Of a DNA stretch of 32,387 nucleotides, positions 24,147-32,330 are shown piece after piece; within the stretch, counting starts at the first letter, position 1, and each line of letters opens with the position of its first letter. The DNA is from Enterocloster lavalensis. Its GTDB lineage: Bacteria > Bacillota > Clostridia > Lachnospirales > Lachnospiraceae. The stretch spans positions 1 through 32,387 of the forward strand of contig NZ_CABJCG010000032.1 in NCBI RefSeq assembly GCF_902364025.1, in the 5' to 3' direction. A program made the translations under genes and the position numbers. The notes under the pieces were generated by a model. That model was not told the DNA's origin and did no database searches. It worked only from the letters and a program-made list of their open reading frames with translations.

Positions 24147-25247
24147 ATGAAGCCTAAGATTTTTGCATTATATCTTCCGCAATTCTATGAGATGAAAGAA
24201 AACAATGAGTGGTGGGGAAAGGGATATACGGACTGGACGGCAGTGAAGAACAGCAAAGCATTGTATCCAGGTCATTATCAGCCACAAATCCCTTTGAATG
24301 AGAATTATTATACGTTGACAGATGTTGAGGTTTTGAAAACTCAAGCGGAGATGGCTACTCAGTATGCTGTTGACGGTTTCTGTATATATCATTATTGGAG
24401 TTGTGGAAAGATGTTAATGGAGAAGCCAACCGAACTATTGCTGGCACATCCTGAGATTGATATAGAGTATTTTTTAAGCTGGGCGAATCATGATTTTAAG
24501 AAAACATGGTTTAATGGCGATGGGCATTTCTTGAGAAAGCAAGAATACGGCGGACTTGATGATATTGATAGTCATTATGCGTATCTTGCAAGGTTTTTCA
24601 GGGATCAGAGATATACAAAGATTAACAATAAGCCGGTACTGAAAATATACAATATCTATCTAATCCCTGATTTTGAACACATGATGGAACGTTGGACGGA
24701 GTTAGCTAAGAAGGATGGTTTTAATGGTTTGTATCTTATTGCTAATAAGAGCAATACAGGGATGAAGACCATTGAAATGCAAAACGTCAAATATGTGGAT
24801 GCGGTATTTGTGTTTGAACCCTTGAATGTCCGCACAAATGGGTCTAACGAAGAATTGCTTTATACCTATAAGCGCCGAGCAAGAACTTGGATTCTAAGGC
24901 AGTGGAATCGATTTAGCAAGAGCCAGTTGCCTGAAAAAATTGATTATGCTACTGCCAACGAAATGATGTTGAAGAGAAAACCTTGTGGAAAGCAATATTA
25001 TTGCATTTTCCCTGGGTGGGATAATACCCCTCGATACGGCGGTAAAGGTATTGTAATCTCTGGCTCAGCCCCAGTGCTGTTTAAGAAGTATGCTATGGCT
25101 TTTTATCAGAGAAGTAAAAAGGAAGGAAACGAGATTCTGTTTGTGAATGCGTGGAATGAGTGGGGAGAGTCTGCGCATTTAGAGCCAGATCAAAAGTTTG
25201 GTTTCCAATATCTAGAAGCGATTCGAGAGGTTGTCTATGGAAAGTAA
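24147..25247 (+). CDS. WbsX-family (GH99-like) polysaccharide biosynthesis protein, second copy
   Basis: This 366-residue paralogue of the protein at 20028-21083 has matching blocks in order: LYLPQFYEMKENNEWWGKGY, YPGHYQPQIPLNENYY, GFCIYHYWSCGKMLMEKP, WANHDFKKTW (the first copy has WANETWARTW) and VNAWNEWGESAHLEP. The altered WANHDF block suggests a different substrate. It has a strong ATAGGAGGAACAG site before ATG 24147. The 3' end overlaps the next gene's start by about 11 bases. Confidence 0.87.
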   Translation: MKPKIFALYLPQFYEMKENNEWWGKGYTDWTAVKNSKALYPGHYQPQIPLNENYYTLTDVEVLKTQAEMATQYAVDGFCIYHYWSCGKMLMEKPTELLLAHPEIDIEYFLSWANHDFKKTWFNGDGHFLRKQEYGGLDDIDSHYAYLARFFRDQRYTKINNKPVLKIYNIYLIPDFEHMMERWTELAKKDGFNGLYLIANKSNTGMKTIEMQNVKYVDAVFVFEPLNVRTNGSNEELLYTYKRRARTWILRQWNRFSKSQLPEKIDYATANEMMLKRKPCGKQYYCIFPGWDNTPRYGGKGIVISGSAPVLFKKYAMAFYQRSKKEGNEILFVNAWNEWGESAHLEPDQKFGFQYLEAIREVVYGK

Positions 25248-26415
25248 AGCTCATACCAGAGTCTTAATTGTATTTCATGATACGATATATAATAGCGGCG
25301 GGACTCGGTCTTTGCTGGATTTAGTGGATCGATTTGTAAACGATGATTCGTTGGAGTTAGTTTGCTTGTTTCCTCGATCCGCTGGTACGGCCATAGACTA
25401 CCTAGAAGATAAATCAATCAATATTATTTCCTGTAGATATTGGTATGCTACAGGGCCAAAGGATTCTACCCTAAAAAACAGAATTGCTTTGGGATTAAAG
25501 CATTATCTTGGATATTACAATATTCAGAGACTAATACGTGAGAAGTTAAGAGATATGCATATTGACCTTGTATATAGTAATACGGGTGTTGTATTTGCAG
25601 GAGCTTGGATTAGCAAGGCGTTGAAGATTCCTCATGTATGGCACATCAGGGAATTCTTGGATGAGGATCATGGAATTACTCCTCTAATGGGGTGGAGAAA
25701 GTACTATCGTTTTGTCAATAGACATGCAACCGCCGCAATTATGATTTCAGAGGCGTTGAAGAGTAAGCACAGAGCAGGTATAGATGAAAGCAAGATACAT
25801 GTCGTTCACGATGACTTGTCACCAGATTATCTGCTGAAACAGGATATATCATGGGAAGATAGAAAATACAACATTTTATTTGCAGGGACAATATGTGAGG
25901 GCAAAGGACAGCTGATAGCAGTTAAAGCACTGGCACTTTTAAAGAAAAAAGGAATTACTCCAAAGCTATTAATTGCTGGTTCTGTTAAAGAAAGGGATCA
26001 GTATTATAAAAAGTTGCTTGATGATGAGATAAAAAAGGAAGGTTTGGAAAAGCAAGTTGAATTTTTAGGTCAGGTGTCAAATTTAGCGGCTGTCAGGCAA
26101 CAGTGTGGGATCGGTATTGTTGCTTCTCGGTCGGAAGCTTTTGGACGCGTTACAGCCGAAGGTATGTTGGCTGATATGGTAATGATAGGCGCGGAAGCTG
26201 GTGGAACAGCTGAGTTGATAACTCACCGCAGAAATGGTTTTTTATTTCCATTAGGAGACAGTATCAAACTTGCTGACATTGTTGAATATGTATTATTGGC
26301 GCGAGAAGAAGATATTGCACAGGTAAGAAAAGAGGCGTTGTCTTTTGGAAAAAAGTATATAGAAGGAAATTGTGCTAATCAAGTGAAACGTATTTTTATG
26401 GAAAGTATGAAGTGA
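25237..26415 (+). CDS. GT4 family glycosyltransferase
   Basis: This 392-residue GT-B fold enzyme has an N-terminal acceptor domain with FHDTIYNSGGTRSLLDLVD and VWHIREFLDEDHG. The C-terminal donor domain has ILFAGTICEGKGQLIAVKAL, FLGQV and the family motif SRSEAFGRVTAEGMLADMVMIG with its conserved glutamates. ATG 25237 is chosen over TTG 25231 because GAGAGG lies six bases upstream. It overlaps the preceding WbsX gene. The sugar is unknown. It should act at the cytoplasmic face of the membrane. Confidence 0.88.
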   Translation: MESKAHTRVLIVFHDTIYNSGGTRSLLDLVDRFVNDDSLELVCLFPRSAGTAIDYLEDKSINIISCRYWYATGPKDSTLKNRIALGLKHYLGYYNIQRLIREKLRDMHIDLVYSNTGVVFAGAWISKALKIPHVWHIREFLDEDHGITPLMGWRKYYRFVNRHATAAIMISEALKSKHRAGIDESKIHVVHDDLSPDYLLKQDISWEDRKYNILFAGTICEGKGQLIAVKALALLKKKGITPKLLIAGSVKERDQYYKKLLDDEIKKEGLEKQVEFLGQVSNLAAVRQQCGIGIVASRSEAFGRVTAEGMLADMVMIGAEAGGTAELITHRRNGFLFPLGDSIKLADIVEYVLLAREEDIAQVRKEALSFGKKYIEGNCANQVKRIFMESMK

Positions 26416-26423
26416 GGATGGAA

Positions 26424-27497
26424 ATGGACAGAATAGGCATTTTAACATTTCAATTTGCGCATAATTATGGGGCATTACTACAAGCGTATGCCTTGAAGCG
26501 TAGTTTGACTGATGAATCAACATCGGTTGAGATTATCAATTATATGCCAATTGGATTGTGGGAGAACTATTCAATAAATCCTATTTATGCGTTTAAAAAG
26601 CGACAGTTAAAAAAATTACTCTCTACGCCAAGACGCATTAAGCAGGCAAGGCTCTTCTCTCATTTTCAAAAGCATGTATTACAAATTGGTGAGCCAATAT
26701 ATCGGCTTAATGAAGATGCGGTAAAGACTTACGATGGACTGATTGTGGGTAGCGATCAGGTGTGGAGTGATTCCATTTTATCTGACATGTCTCCATATTT
26801 TTTTGAGGGTATAGAATCCGCTGTCAAGCTGTCGTATGCCGCAAGTTTTGGCACAGATGAGTTGTCTGAGGTTATTGCAAATAAAATCAGATCTAATCTT
26901 AACCATTTTAGGATAATAACGGTTCGCGAGAAGGCAAGTGTTGCCTTGATAAAAGCAATATCGCCAGACCTTCAGGCACTCCATGTATGTGATCCTGTTT
27001 TTCTTCTAAGTGCTGAAACATGGCGAAGCGTATACCAACAACATGGAACTAACAATTTACTTTCCGATGATTATATTTTGTATGTAGACTTGCGAAATGA
27101 TCCAGCTTTGATCCAGGAGGCAAAAAAGCTCCGAGATAAAACTGGGATGAAGGTTATTTGTATTCACCCTACATGTTGGAGGATATCAGAAGATAGCTTC
27201 ACACAGCTATACAATGTTGGTCCTTTTGAATATTTGCGTTTGATTGACCAGGCACAATATGTTGTTACAAATTCATTCCATGCTGTATCTTTTTCAATGA
27301 TTTTCAAAAAGAAGATTGTGCATTCCGCTGATAGAAAGTTAGGAGCTCGTGTGGAAGACCTTCTCCATACTTTTTCTGTTGAGGGTAAGGCTGGGTGTAT
27401 TGATTGCTGTAATATCGATGTATCCAATTCGGAATTTGTTGAACAGAGCTGGAATATACTAAAACAGATGAAGGAAATTATCAAAGGAGGAGTGTAG
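26424..27497 (+). CDS. Polysaccharide pyruvyl transferase family protein, second copy
   Basis: This 357-residue protein shows the family pattern GILTFQFAHNYGALLQAYAL, GLIVGSDQVWSD, SYAASFGTDEL, VREKASVALIKAI and, near the end, YVVTNSFHAVSFSMIFKKK, where NSFHA stands in place of the R-x-H found in the first copy. This GSDQVW/TNSFH subgroup commonly accompanies the FrhB-domain proteins. ATG 26424 is used because GAGG sits six bases upstream; ATG 26418 and GTG 26412 are in frame. Activity as a pyruvyl transferase is inferred from family only. Confidence 0.85.
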   Translation: MDRIGILTFQFAHNYGALLQAYALKRSLTDESTSVEIINYMPIGLWENYSINPIYAFKKRQLKKLLSTPRRIKQARLFSHFQKHVLQIGEPIYRLNEDAVKTYDGLIVGSDQVWSDSILSDMSPYFFEGIESAVKLSYAASFGTDELSEVIANKIRSNLNHFRIITVREKASVALIKAISPDLQALHVCDPVFLLSAETWRSVYQQHGTNNLLSDDYILYVDLRNDPALIQEAKKLRDKTGMKVICIHPTCWRISEDSFTQLYNVGPFEYLRLIDQAQYVVTNSFHAVSFSMIFKKKIVHSADRKLGARVEDLLHTFSVEGKAGCIDCCNIDVSNSEFVEQSWNILKQMKEIIKGGV

Positions 27498-27499
27498 GT

Positions 27500-28768
27500 A
27501 TGCAAAAGAAATATACAATTCAACCGAAAATCGCAACCGTACGCTTAGGCATTTTCTTGCTTTTGTTGGTTACACTCATGGATAACACAGTGTATGCGTT
27601 ATCGGTTAGAACAGGGCTTCTTCTGGTTGCAGCAGGCGGAGTTCTTACATTTTTACGCGTGGGGAAATATGCCCTTAAGCCGGATCGTTTTCAGGCTGTT
27701 TTCCTTCTTTGCTTTTTGTTCATAATCATCAACAATTATGAGCTTCGCATGCAGAATTTTACGTATGCTTTAACATTTGCAGTTTTAACAATTATTGTAT
27801 TTTCAGCAGCAAGGACAGCGGATATCTGGTATAATTTGTTTTTTATTGCAGTGCTGGTTTGTGGAATAATTTGTTCGATAGCTACATACTTATTTTATTT
27901 CCTTCCAGACTTATATACGAGTACTATTTTGCCAATTGTTGATAATGTATATTACAATTCGCTGGTATACTGTTTTAGACTAGGGTATCAGCCAGGTATT
28001 GCTGTTCATTATAGTAGCAATGGTATGTATTTGGCACTGTTTTCGGGCTGTGCATTTTCGCTTTATGTTACTCAAAGAAATCACAAGATGCATTACGCAT
28101 TTTTTACAGTTATTGCACTTGTTTCTTTGTTTCTAACAGCAAAGAGAGCGCACGTTTTATTTGGACTTGCTGCAATGCTGGTTGTGTATTATATGGCAAA
28201 TGCAGACCGAAAAAGCACAAGGCTGTTTAATACAATGGCAATCGTTGTGGCAGCACTTGTCCTGTTTGTAATAATTGGTCAATATATTCCGTCTATTAGC
28301 GGAGTTATTGATCGATTCATTGAAAGCCAAGAAAGTGGAAATTTGTTGAATAACCGCTCGACCCTGTATTTATATGCTATTGCTCTATTTTATCAGAATC
28401 CACTATTCGGAACTGGATGGGGAGGTTATAAATATTTGAGAGAGTCTCTTTTCGGCGATTATAATAATGCCCATAATGTTTTTTTGCAATTGCTTGCAGA
28501 GACTGGGGTTTTCGGAACGCTCTTGTTTATCACTTTATTTATCATTATGCTGGTCATGGTGACGCGCCGATTTCATTATGTCAGTACGCATAGGCATTAT
28601 TTTACATTTGCTCAGTACAGAGTTTGTGCGTTTGCTGTATATATGCAGGTTTTCTTCTTGCTTTACTGTATGACAGGGAATCCACTTTATGATCGATTGA
28701 TTTGGGTTCCTACCATATTGTCGGCAGTTGCAAGTTGTTATATCGGAAGATACTATGTTGAAGGATGA
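27500..28768 (+). CDS. O-antigen ligase/polymerase family protein, probable Wzy
   Basis: This 422-residue protein has about eleven membrane segments and one larger outside loop. NNRSTLYLYAIALFYQNPLFGTGWGGY followed by NNAHNVFLQLLAETGVFG is the characteristic Wzy_C/O-antigen ligase signature, with Arg and His residues thought to be catalytic. As the only such protein in the locus it is the likely polymerase joining repeat units outside the membrane. ATG 27500 follows AAAGGAGGAG closely, two bases after the previous stop. No homopolymer tract occurs in it. Confidence 0.87.
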   Translation: MQKKYTIQPKIATVRLGIFLLLLVTLMDNTVYALSVRTGLLLVAAGGVLTFLRVGKYALKPDRFQAVFLLCFLFIIINNYELRMQNFTYALTFAVLTIIVFSAARTADIWYNLFFIAVLVCGIICSIATYLFYFLPDLYTSTILPIVDNVYYNSLVYCFRLGYQPGIAVHYSSNGMYLALFSGCAFSLYVTQRNHKMHYAFFTVIALVSLFLTAKRAHVLFGLAAMLVVYYMANADRKSTRLFNTMAIVVAALVLFVIIGQYIPSISGVIDRFIESQESGNLLNNRSTLYLYAIALFYQNPLFGTGWGGYKYLRESLFGDYNNAHNVFLQLLAETGVFGTLLFITLFIIMLVMVTRRFHYVSTHRHYFTFAQYRVCAFAVYMQVFFLLYCMTGNPLYDRLIWVPTILSAVASCYIGRYYVEG

Positions 28769-28792
28769 TAGTTTTAAGAGAGAATGGGACAT

Positions 28793-30223
28793 ATGAATAG
28801 AAATAAAGAACTTGCAAAAAATGCTGCGTATCTTACAATCGGGAAGATCAGCACACAGTTTATTAGTTTCTTGCTTTTGCCGTTATATACAAGCGTACTA
28901 ACCATGGCTGAGTATGGAACCGTTGATTTGATCAATACCTATCAGCAATTGTTGATTGCAGTGTTGTTTTTTCAAATTGAACAGGGAATATTTCGCTTCA
29001 TTGTTGAGATAAGGGCGGATAATGATACGGAGCGACAAGGGGGAATTATAAGTTCAGGTCTTGTGATTTCCTTGTTTTCTGCATTCATTTTCACAATAGG
29101 TTTTGTATTCCTGAATAATCTCGTAGATTCGGACTACGTAATATTCTTATTCACGAATGTTTTGGCTGTTTCTTTCTCAGGATTTGTTTTGCAAGCAGCT
29201 CGCGGTTTTGGTGATAATATTTCATATGTATTAGGAAGTTTCCTATCTGCAGTTACCACGATTATATTTAATGTGATACTGGTTGGTGTAATGCGCATTG
29301 GCCCGGGAGGCATGCTTTCATCCATTTTCCTCGGTAATGTGGTATGTATTATTGTACTCACGATAAGATGCAAACTGTATAGATTTATAAGAATAAAAAA
29401 TATATCACCTAAAATTATTAAAGGATTACTTGCATATTCTTTGCCTTTAGTGCCGAACTCAATCGCATGGTGGGTAATTAGTGCCTCAGATCGTACTGTA
29501 GTTCTCTATTTTTTAGGGGCATCTTTCAATGGATTACTCGCCGTTTCACATAAGTTTTCGACGGTTTTTTCTTCTGTATTTCAAATATTTAATCTGTCGT
29601 GGACAGAATCAGCCTCTCTCCACATCAATGATACAGATAGGTCGGCCTTCTTTTCGGACATTATCAATAAAGCAATGATCTTTTTTGGATGCATTTGTGT
29701 TGGCATTATTGCATGTATGCCGTTTGTGTTTTCTATGCTTGTTAATGCAAGTTATTCAAAGGCCTACTATCAAATTCCTCTGTTTATGATTGGCGCATTT
29801 TTAAATGCTGTTCAAGGACTGTATAGCGTTATTTATATCGGATTGAAACTCACAAAGAAAGTTGCAATATCTACAGTTGCAGCTGCTATAATCAATGTGC
29901 TATTTGGGGTGGGCCTAGTTAATCACATTGGATTGTTTGCGGCCCCAGTGTCTACGATCATTTCTTATTTTATTATCATCATATACCGTTATGCTGATTT
30001 GCGGAAATATGTTCCTATTAAGTTGAATTGGACAAAACTGAAGATATTTTTGATGATGATGATAGTTACACTACTTAGCTATTATTTAGGAAATGTAGCT
30101 GTTAAGGCTTTGATGTTACTGGCAGTTGCAGTCCTCTCCTATATCCTCAATAAGGAAATGATAAACAGTATTATTGGAGTAGCATTAAAGAAAATTAAGA
30201 GGAAGCTACGAAGAGGAAGATAA
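28793..30223 (+). CDS. Polysaccharide flippase, Wzx/MATE-like
   Basis: This 476-residue membrane protein has about fourteen hydrophobic helices and the N-terminal family pattern NAAYLTIGKISTQFISFLLLP followed by AEYGTVDLINTYQ. It should move the completed lipid-linked repeat unit across the membrane for polymerisation by the Wzy-like protein encoded just before it. The basic C terminus KKIKRKLRRGR fits a cytoplasmic end. ATG 28793 gives a normal N terminus; ATG 28784, three codons earlier, is equally open and closer to the AAGAGAGA site. Confidence 0.88.
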   Translation: MNRNKELAKNAAYLTIGKISTQFISFLLLPLYTSVLTMAEYGTVDLINTYQQLLIAVLFFQIEQGIFRFIVEIRADNDTERQGGIISSGLVISLFSAFIFTIGFVFLNNLVDSDYVIFLFTNVLAVSFSGFVLQAARGFGDNISYVLGSFLSAVTTIIFNVILVGVMRIGPGGMLSSIFLGNVVCIIVLTIRCKLYRFIRIKNISPKIIKGLLAYSLPLVPNSIAWWVISASDRTVVLYFLGASFNGLLAVSHKFSTVFSSVFQIFNLSWTESASLHINDTDRSAFFSDIINKAMIFFGCICVGIIACMPFVFSMLVNASYSKAYYQIPLFMIGAFLNAVQGLYSVIYIGLKLTKKVAISTVAAAIINVLFGVGLVNHIGLFAAPVSTIISYFIIIIYRYADLRKYVPIKLNWTKLKIFLMMMIVTLLSYYLGNVAVKALMLLAVAVLSYILNKEMINSIIGVALKKIKRKLRRGR

Positions 30224-30231
30224 AGATTGCG

Positions 30232-30966
30232 ATGCTTCTCGGTATTTCGGGAGCATTTTTGGTGTATATGATTTAGGTATCTGATAGGGGAAAGTATGTT
30301 GTATTGTTAATGCTGTATTTTGGACTGCCTTGCATGATGGGGAAGACTAAATTCTTCCAGAATCATGTTATGACAAATGTTCGGGAGATGGTTGGAGGTG
30401 GGGATTTGGATTGGGGGGGGGGGTGAACTGAAAACAAGCCGAAGCATTTACAAGTTTCAAAAAATGTAAAGGTATTTCATCCTGACAGAATTTCGTTTGG
30501 GGATAACTGCGATATCAGTGAAGGCGTTGTCTTTGCTCCTTTATGTCAGAGCGGTGGTAAAGCGTATCCATCGGAAATAAAAATTGGGAATAATGTTCAT
30601 TTTGGAACACAGGATCGTATTGCTTCAATGAATTCCGTCACGATAGAGAGTGATATTCTTTTGGCTGTGTTTGTTCATATTACAGATCATTCCCACGAGT
30701 ACAGGAAAGTTGGATTGCCGATAAGAATACAATCCGTATTCAGCAAAGGACCCGTCGTAATTAAGAAAGGTGCTTGGTTAGCCTTTGGCTGTCATGTTTT
30801 ATCAGGAGTTACAGTCGGCGAGTATTCTGTTGTGGCTGCGAATTCAGTTGTTACTAAAGATGTGCCGCCTTATTCTGTAGTTGCTGGAAATCCGGCACAC
30901 ATCGTTAGCGCTTATGACTTTGAAGAAAAATGCTGGAAGAGAGTTGAGAAAAGTGCTAAAGGATGA
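30232..30966 (+). pseudogene. Hexapeptide acetyltransferase with several lesions, including a G11 tract
   Basis: The 3' part (30427-30966) is a clear left-handed beta-helix acetyltransferase: PDRISFGDNCDISEG, IKIGNNVHFG, HITDHSHEYRKVGLP, KGAWLAFGCHVLSGVTVGE and VTKDVPPYSVVAGNPAH. Its own frame has no start codon before 30628. Upstream, a frame from ATG 30232 reads MLLGISGAFLVYMI, TAG (30274-30276), then YFGLPCMMGKTKFFQNH and DLDWGGG, ending at TGA 30424-30426 right after 11 G. With 10 or 13 G it would read GELKTSRSIYKFQKM and stop at TAA 30467-30469; one extra A in the A6 run at 30459-30464 would then enter the acetyltransferase frame. Thus at least two changes besides the tract are needed for a full protein. 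It looks decayed. The N-terminal family is not recognised. Confidence 0.65.
30413..30423 (+). repeat. Poly-G tract (11 G) in the acetyltransferase pseudogene
   Basis: Eleven G lie between GGATT and TGAACTG. The frame that continues furthest after the tract needs 10 or 13 G, the same rule as in the two other coding tracts. Confidence 0.93.
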
Positions 30967-30994
30967 TAATCAAAATTTAGAAAGGACGAAAACA

Positions 30995-32294
30995 ATGTAT
31001 CAGACTAAGTATTTGGATGGGCAGTTTGTTGATGAGTTTAAGCTCTATGCAGAGAAATCTCATCTGTGTCAAGAAGTGCTTGTTGCGAAAGCGTATAGCG
31101 ATGCGACAGTACTGCCCTTTGCAAGTAATGCGTGTGGGGAGGTTGGGGGGGGGGGTATTAGACTGCCAAGGTAATTATATTGAAGATTCCGCTTTGAAGG
31201 CGGAAAGCCTAATGGCAAAAGGGTATGTAGTCGAAAAAACGAGTGTAACACAGACGAAGGTAATTTACTTGGGATGTTTTATCAAGCAGTGGGGACACTT
31301 CCTTGTTGATTTTGTTCCTAGACTTTGGTATTTGATCGACAACAAGGAAGACTGTAATTTAGTCTATGTCTCGATGAATGGACAAAAGATTGATGGCGTG
31401 TTTGCGGATTTTTTGAAACTGTTTGGCATCGATATTGCGCGTCTTGTTCATGTTACAGAAGCTACTCGGTTTCAAGAGGTGATAGTGCCACAAACTTCTT
31501 ATCAACGCCCTTACTTCTATTGTAAGGAATATGGACAGATATTCCAATATATTGTGGGCAAGTTGAATGCTCAGTCCATTTCGTTCCCTAAATATGAGAA
31601 GATATACTGGACAAGAACCAAATTGAAGAAAGCAAAGCAGTCTGAGATTGGCGAAAAGCATCTAGAAAGATTCTTTGAAGCTAATGGATATAAGGTTTTG
31701 GCTCCAGAAAAACTTTCTTTGTTGGAGCAAGTTTATTACTTCAGTACCTGCAAAAAGATGGCTGGTATCTCTGGATCCATTCCACATAATCTTGTTTTTG
31801 CTGATAGTGACACGGAAATGCTCATTTTAAACCGCACGTACAGAATCAATGTAAATCAATTTCCTATTAATGAAATGTGTGGTGCAAATGTGATTTATTT
31901 GGATTGCCATGCCGCTTTCCTTCCGAACTCAGCAGATAAAGGACCTTATTGGTTGACTTTTAATTCCAATATGGAGCGATACGCAAACGATAACCAGATG
32001 ATCATTCCAGCGTCAGTAAAAAAGAGTCAAGGCAGAATTGGGCTACTAGATTTTATCAAGTATACAACAGCATATTTTAATACCTATTCGGGTAAGGAAT
32101 TACAGAAGATAGATGCGGGTATGGCTGGCAGCATTACTGGAAGAACCAGAACTAAAGCTGAGGGCTTACAAGAACACGAAATCTACTACTATTATAGAAG
32201 TCAATTTGGTTTTGTACCTAGTTTATCATATGCAAAATTGAGAATAAAAATAGCATTACATTCAGTTGTGAGAAAGAGTATATTCAGAAAATAG
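30995..32294 (+). pseudogene. GT61-family glycosyltransferase split by a G11 tract (probably phase-variable OFF)
   Basis: ATG 30995 with AAAGGACG upstream starts MYQTKYLDGQFVDEF and runs to ACGEV followed by the tract; at 11 G it stops at TAA 31172-31174. The rest, in the next frame, starts LDCQGNYIEDS and continues to TAG 32292-32294 with KVIYLGCFIKQWGHFLVDFV, YWTRTKLKKAKQ and MAGISGSIPHNLVFAD, typical of GT61 (DUF563) capsule transferases. With 10 or 13 G a continuous protein of about 432 residues results, with glycines at a place where relatives also have a GGGV(L)D turn. As given it is OFF. The C-terminal half cannot start alone, because no ribosome site is near any start codon there. Confidence 0.87.
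31145..31155 (+). repeat. Poly-G tract (11 G) inside the GT61 gene
   Basis: Eleven G follow GAGGTT and precede TATTAGAC. In-frame lengths are 10 and 13. The tract begins 50 codons after the start. Confidence 0.95.
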
Positions 32295-32330
32295 ATAGTA
32301 CTTGACATACTAATAGAGAGGAGTAGAATC

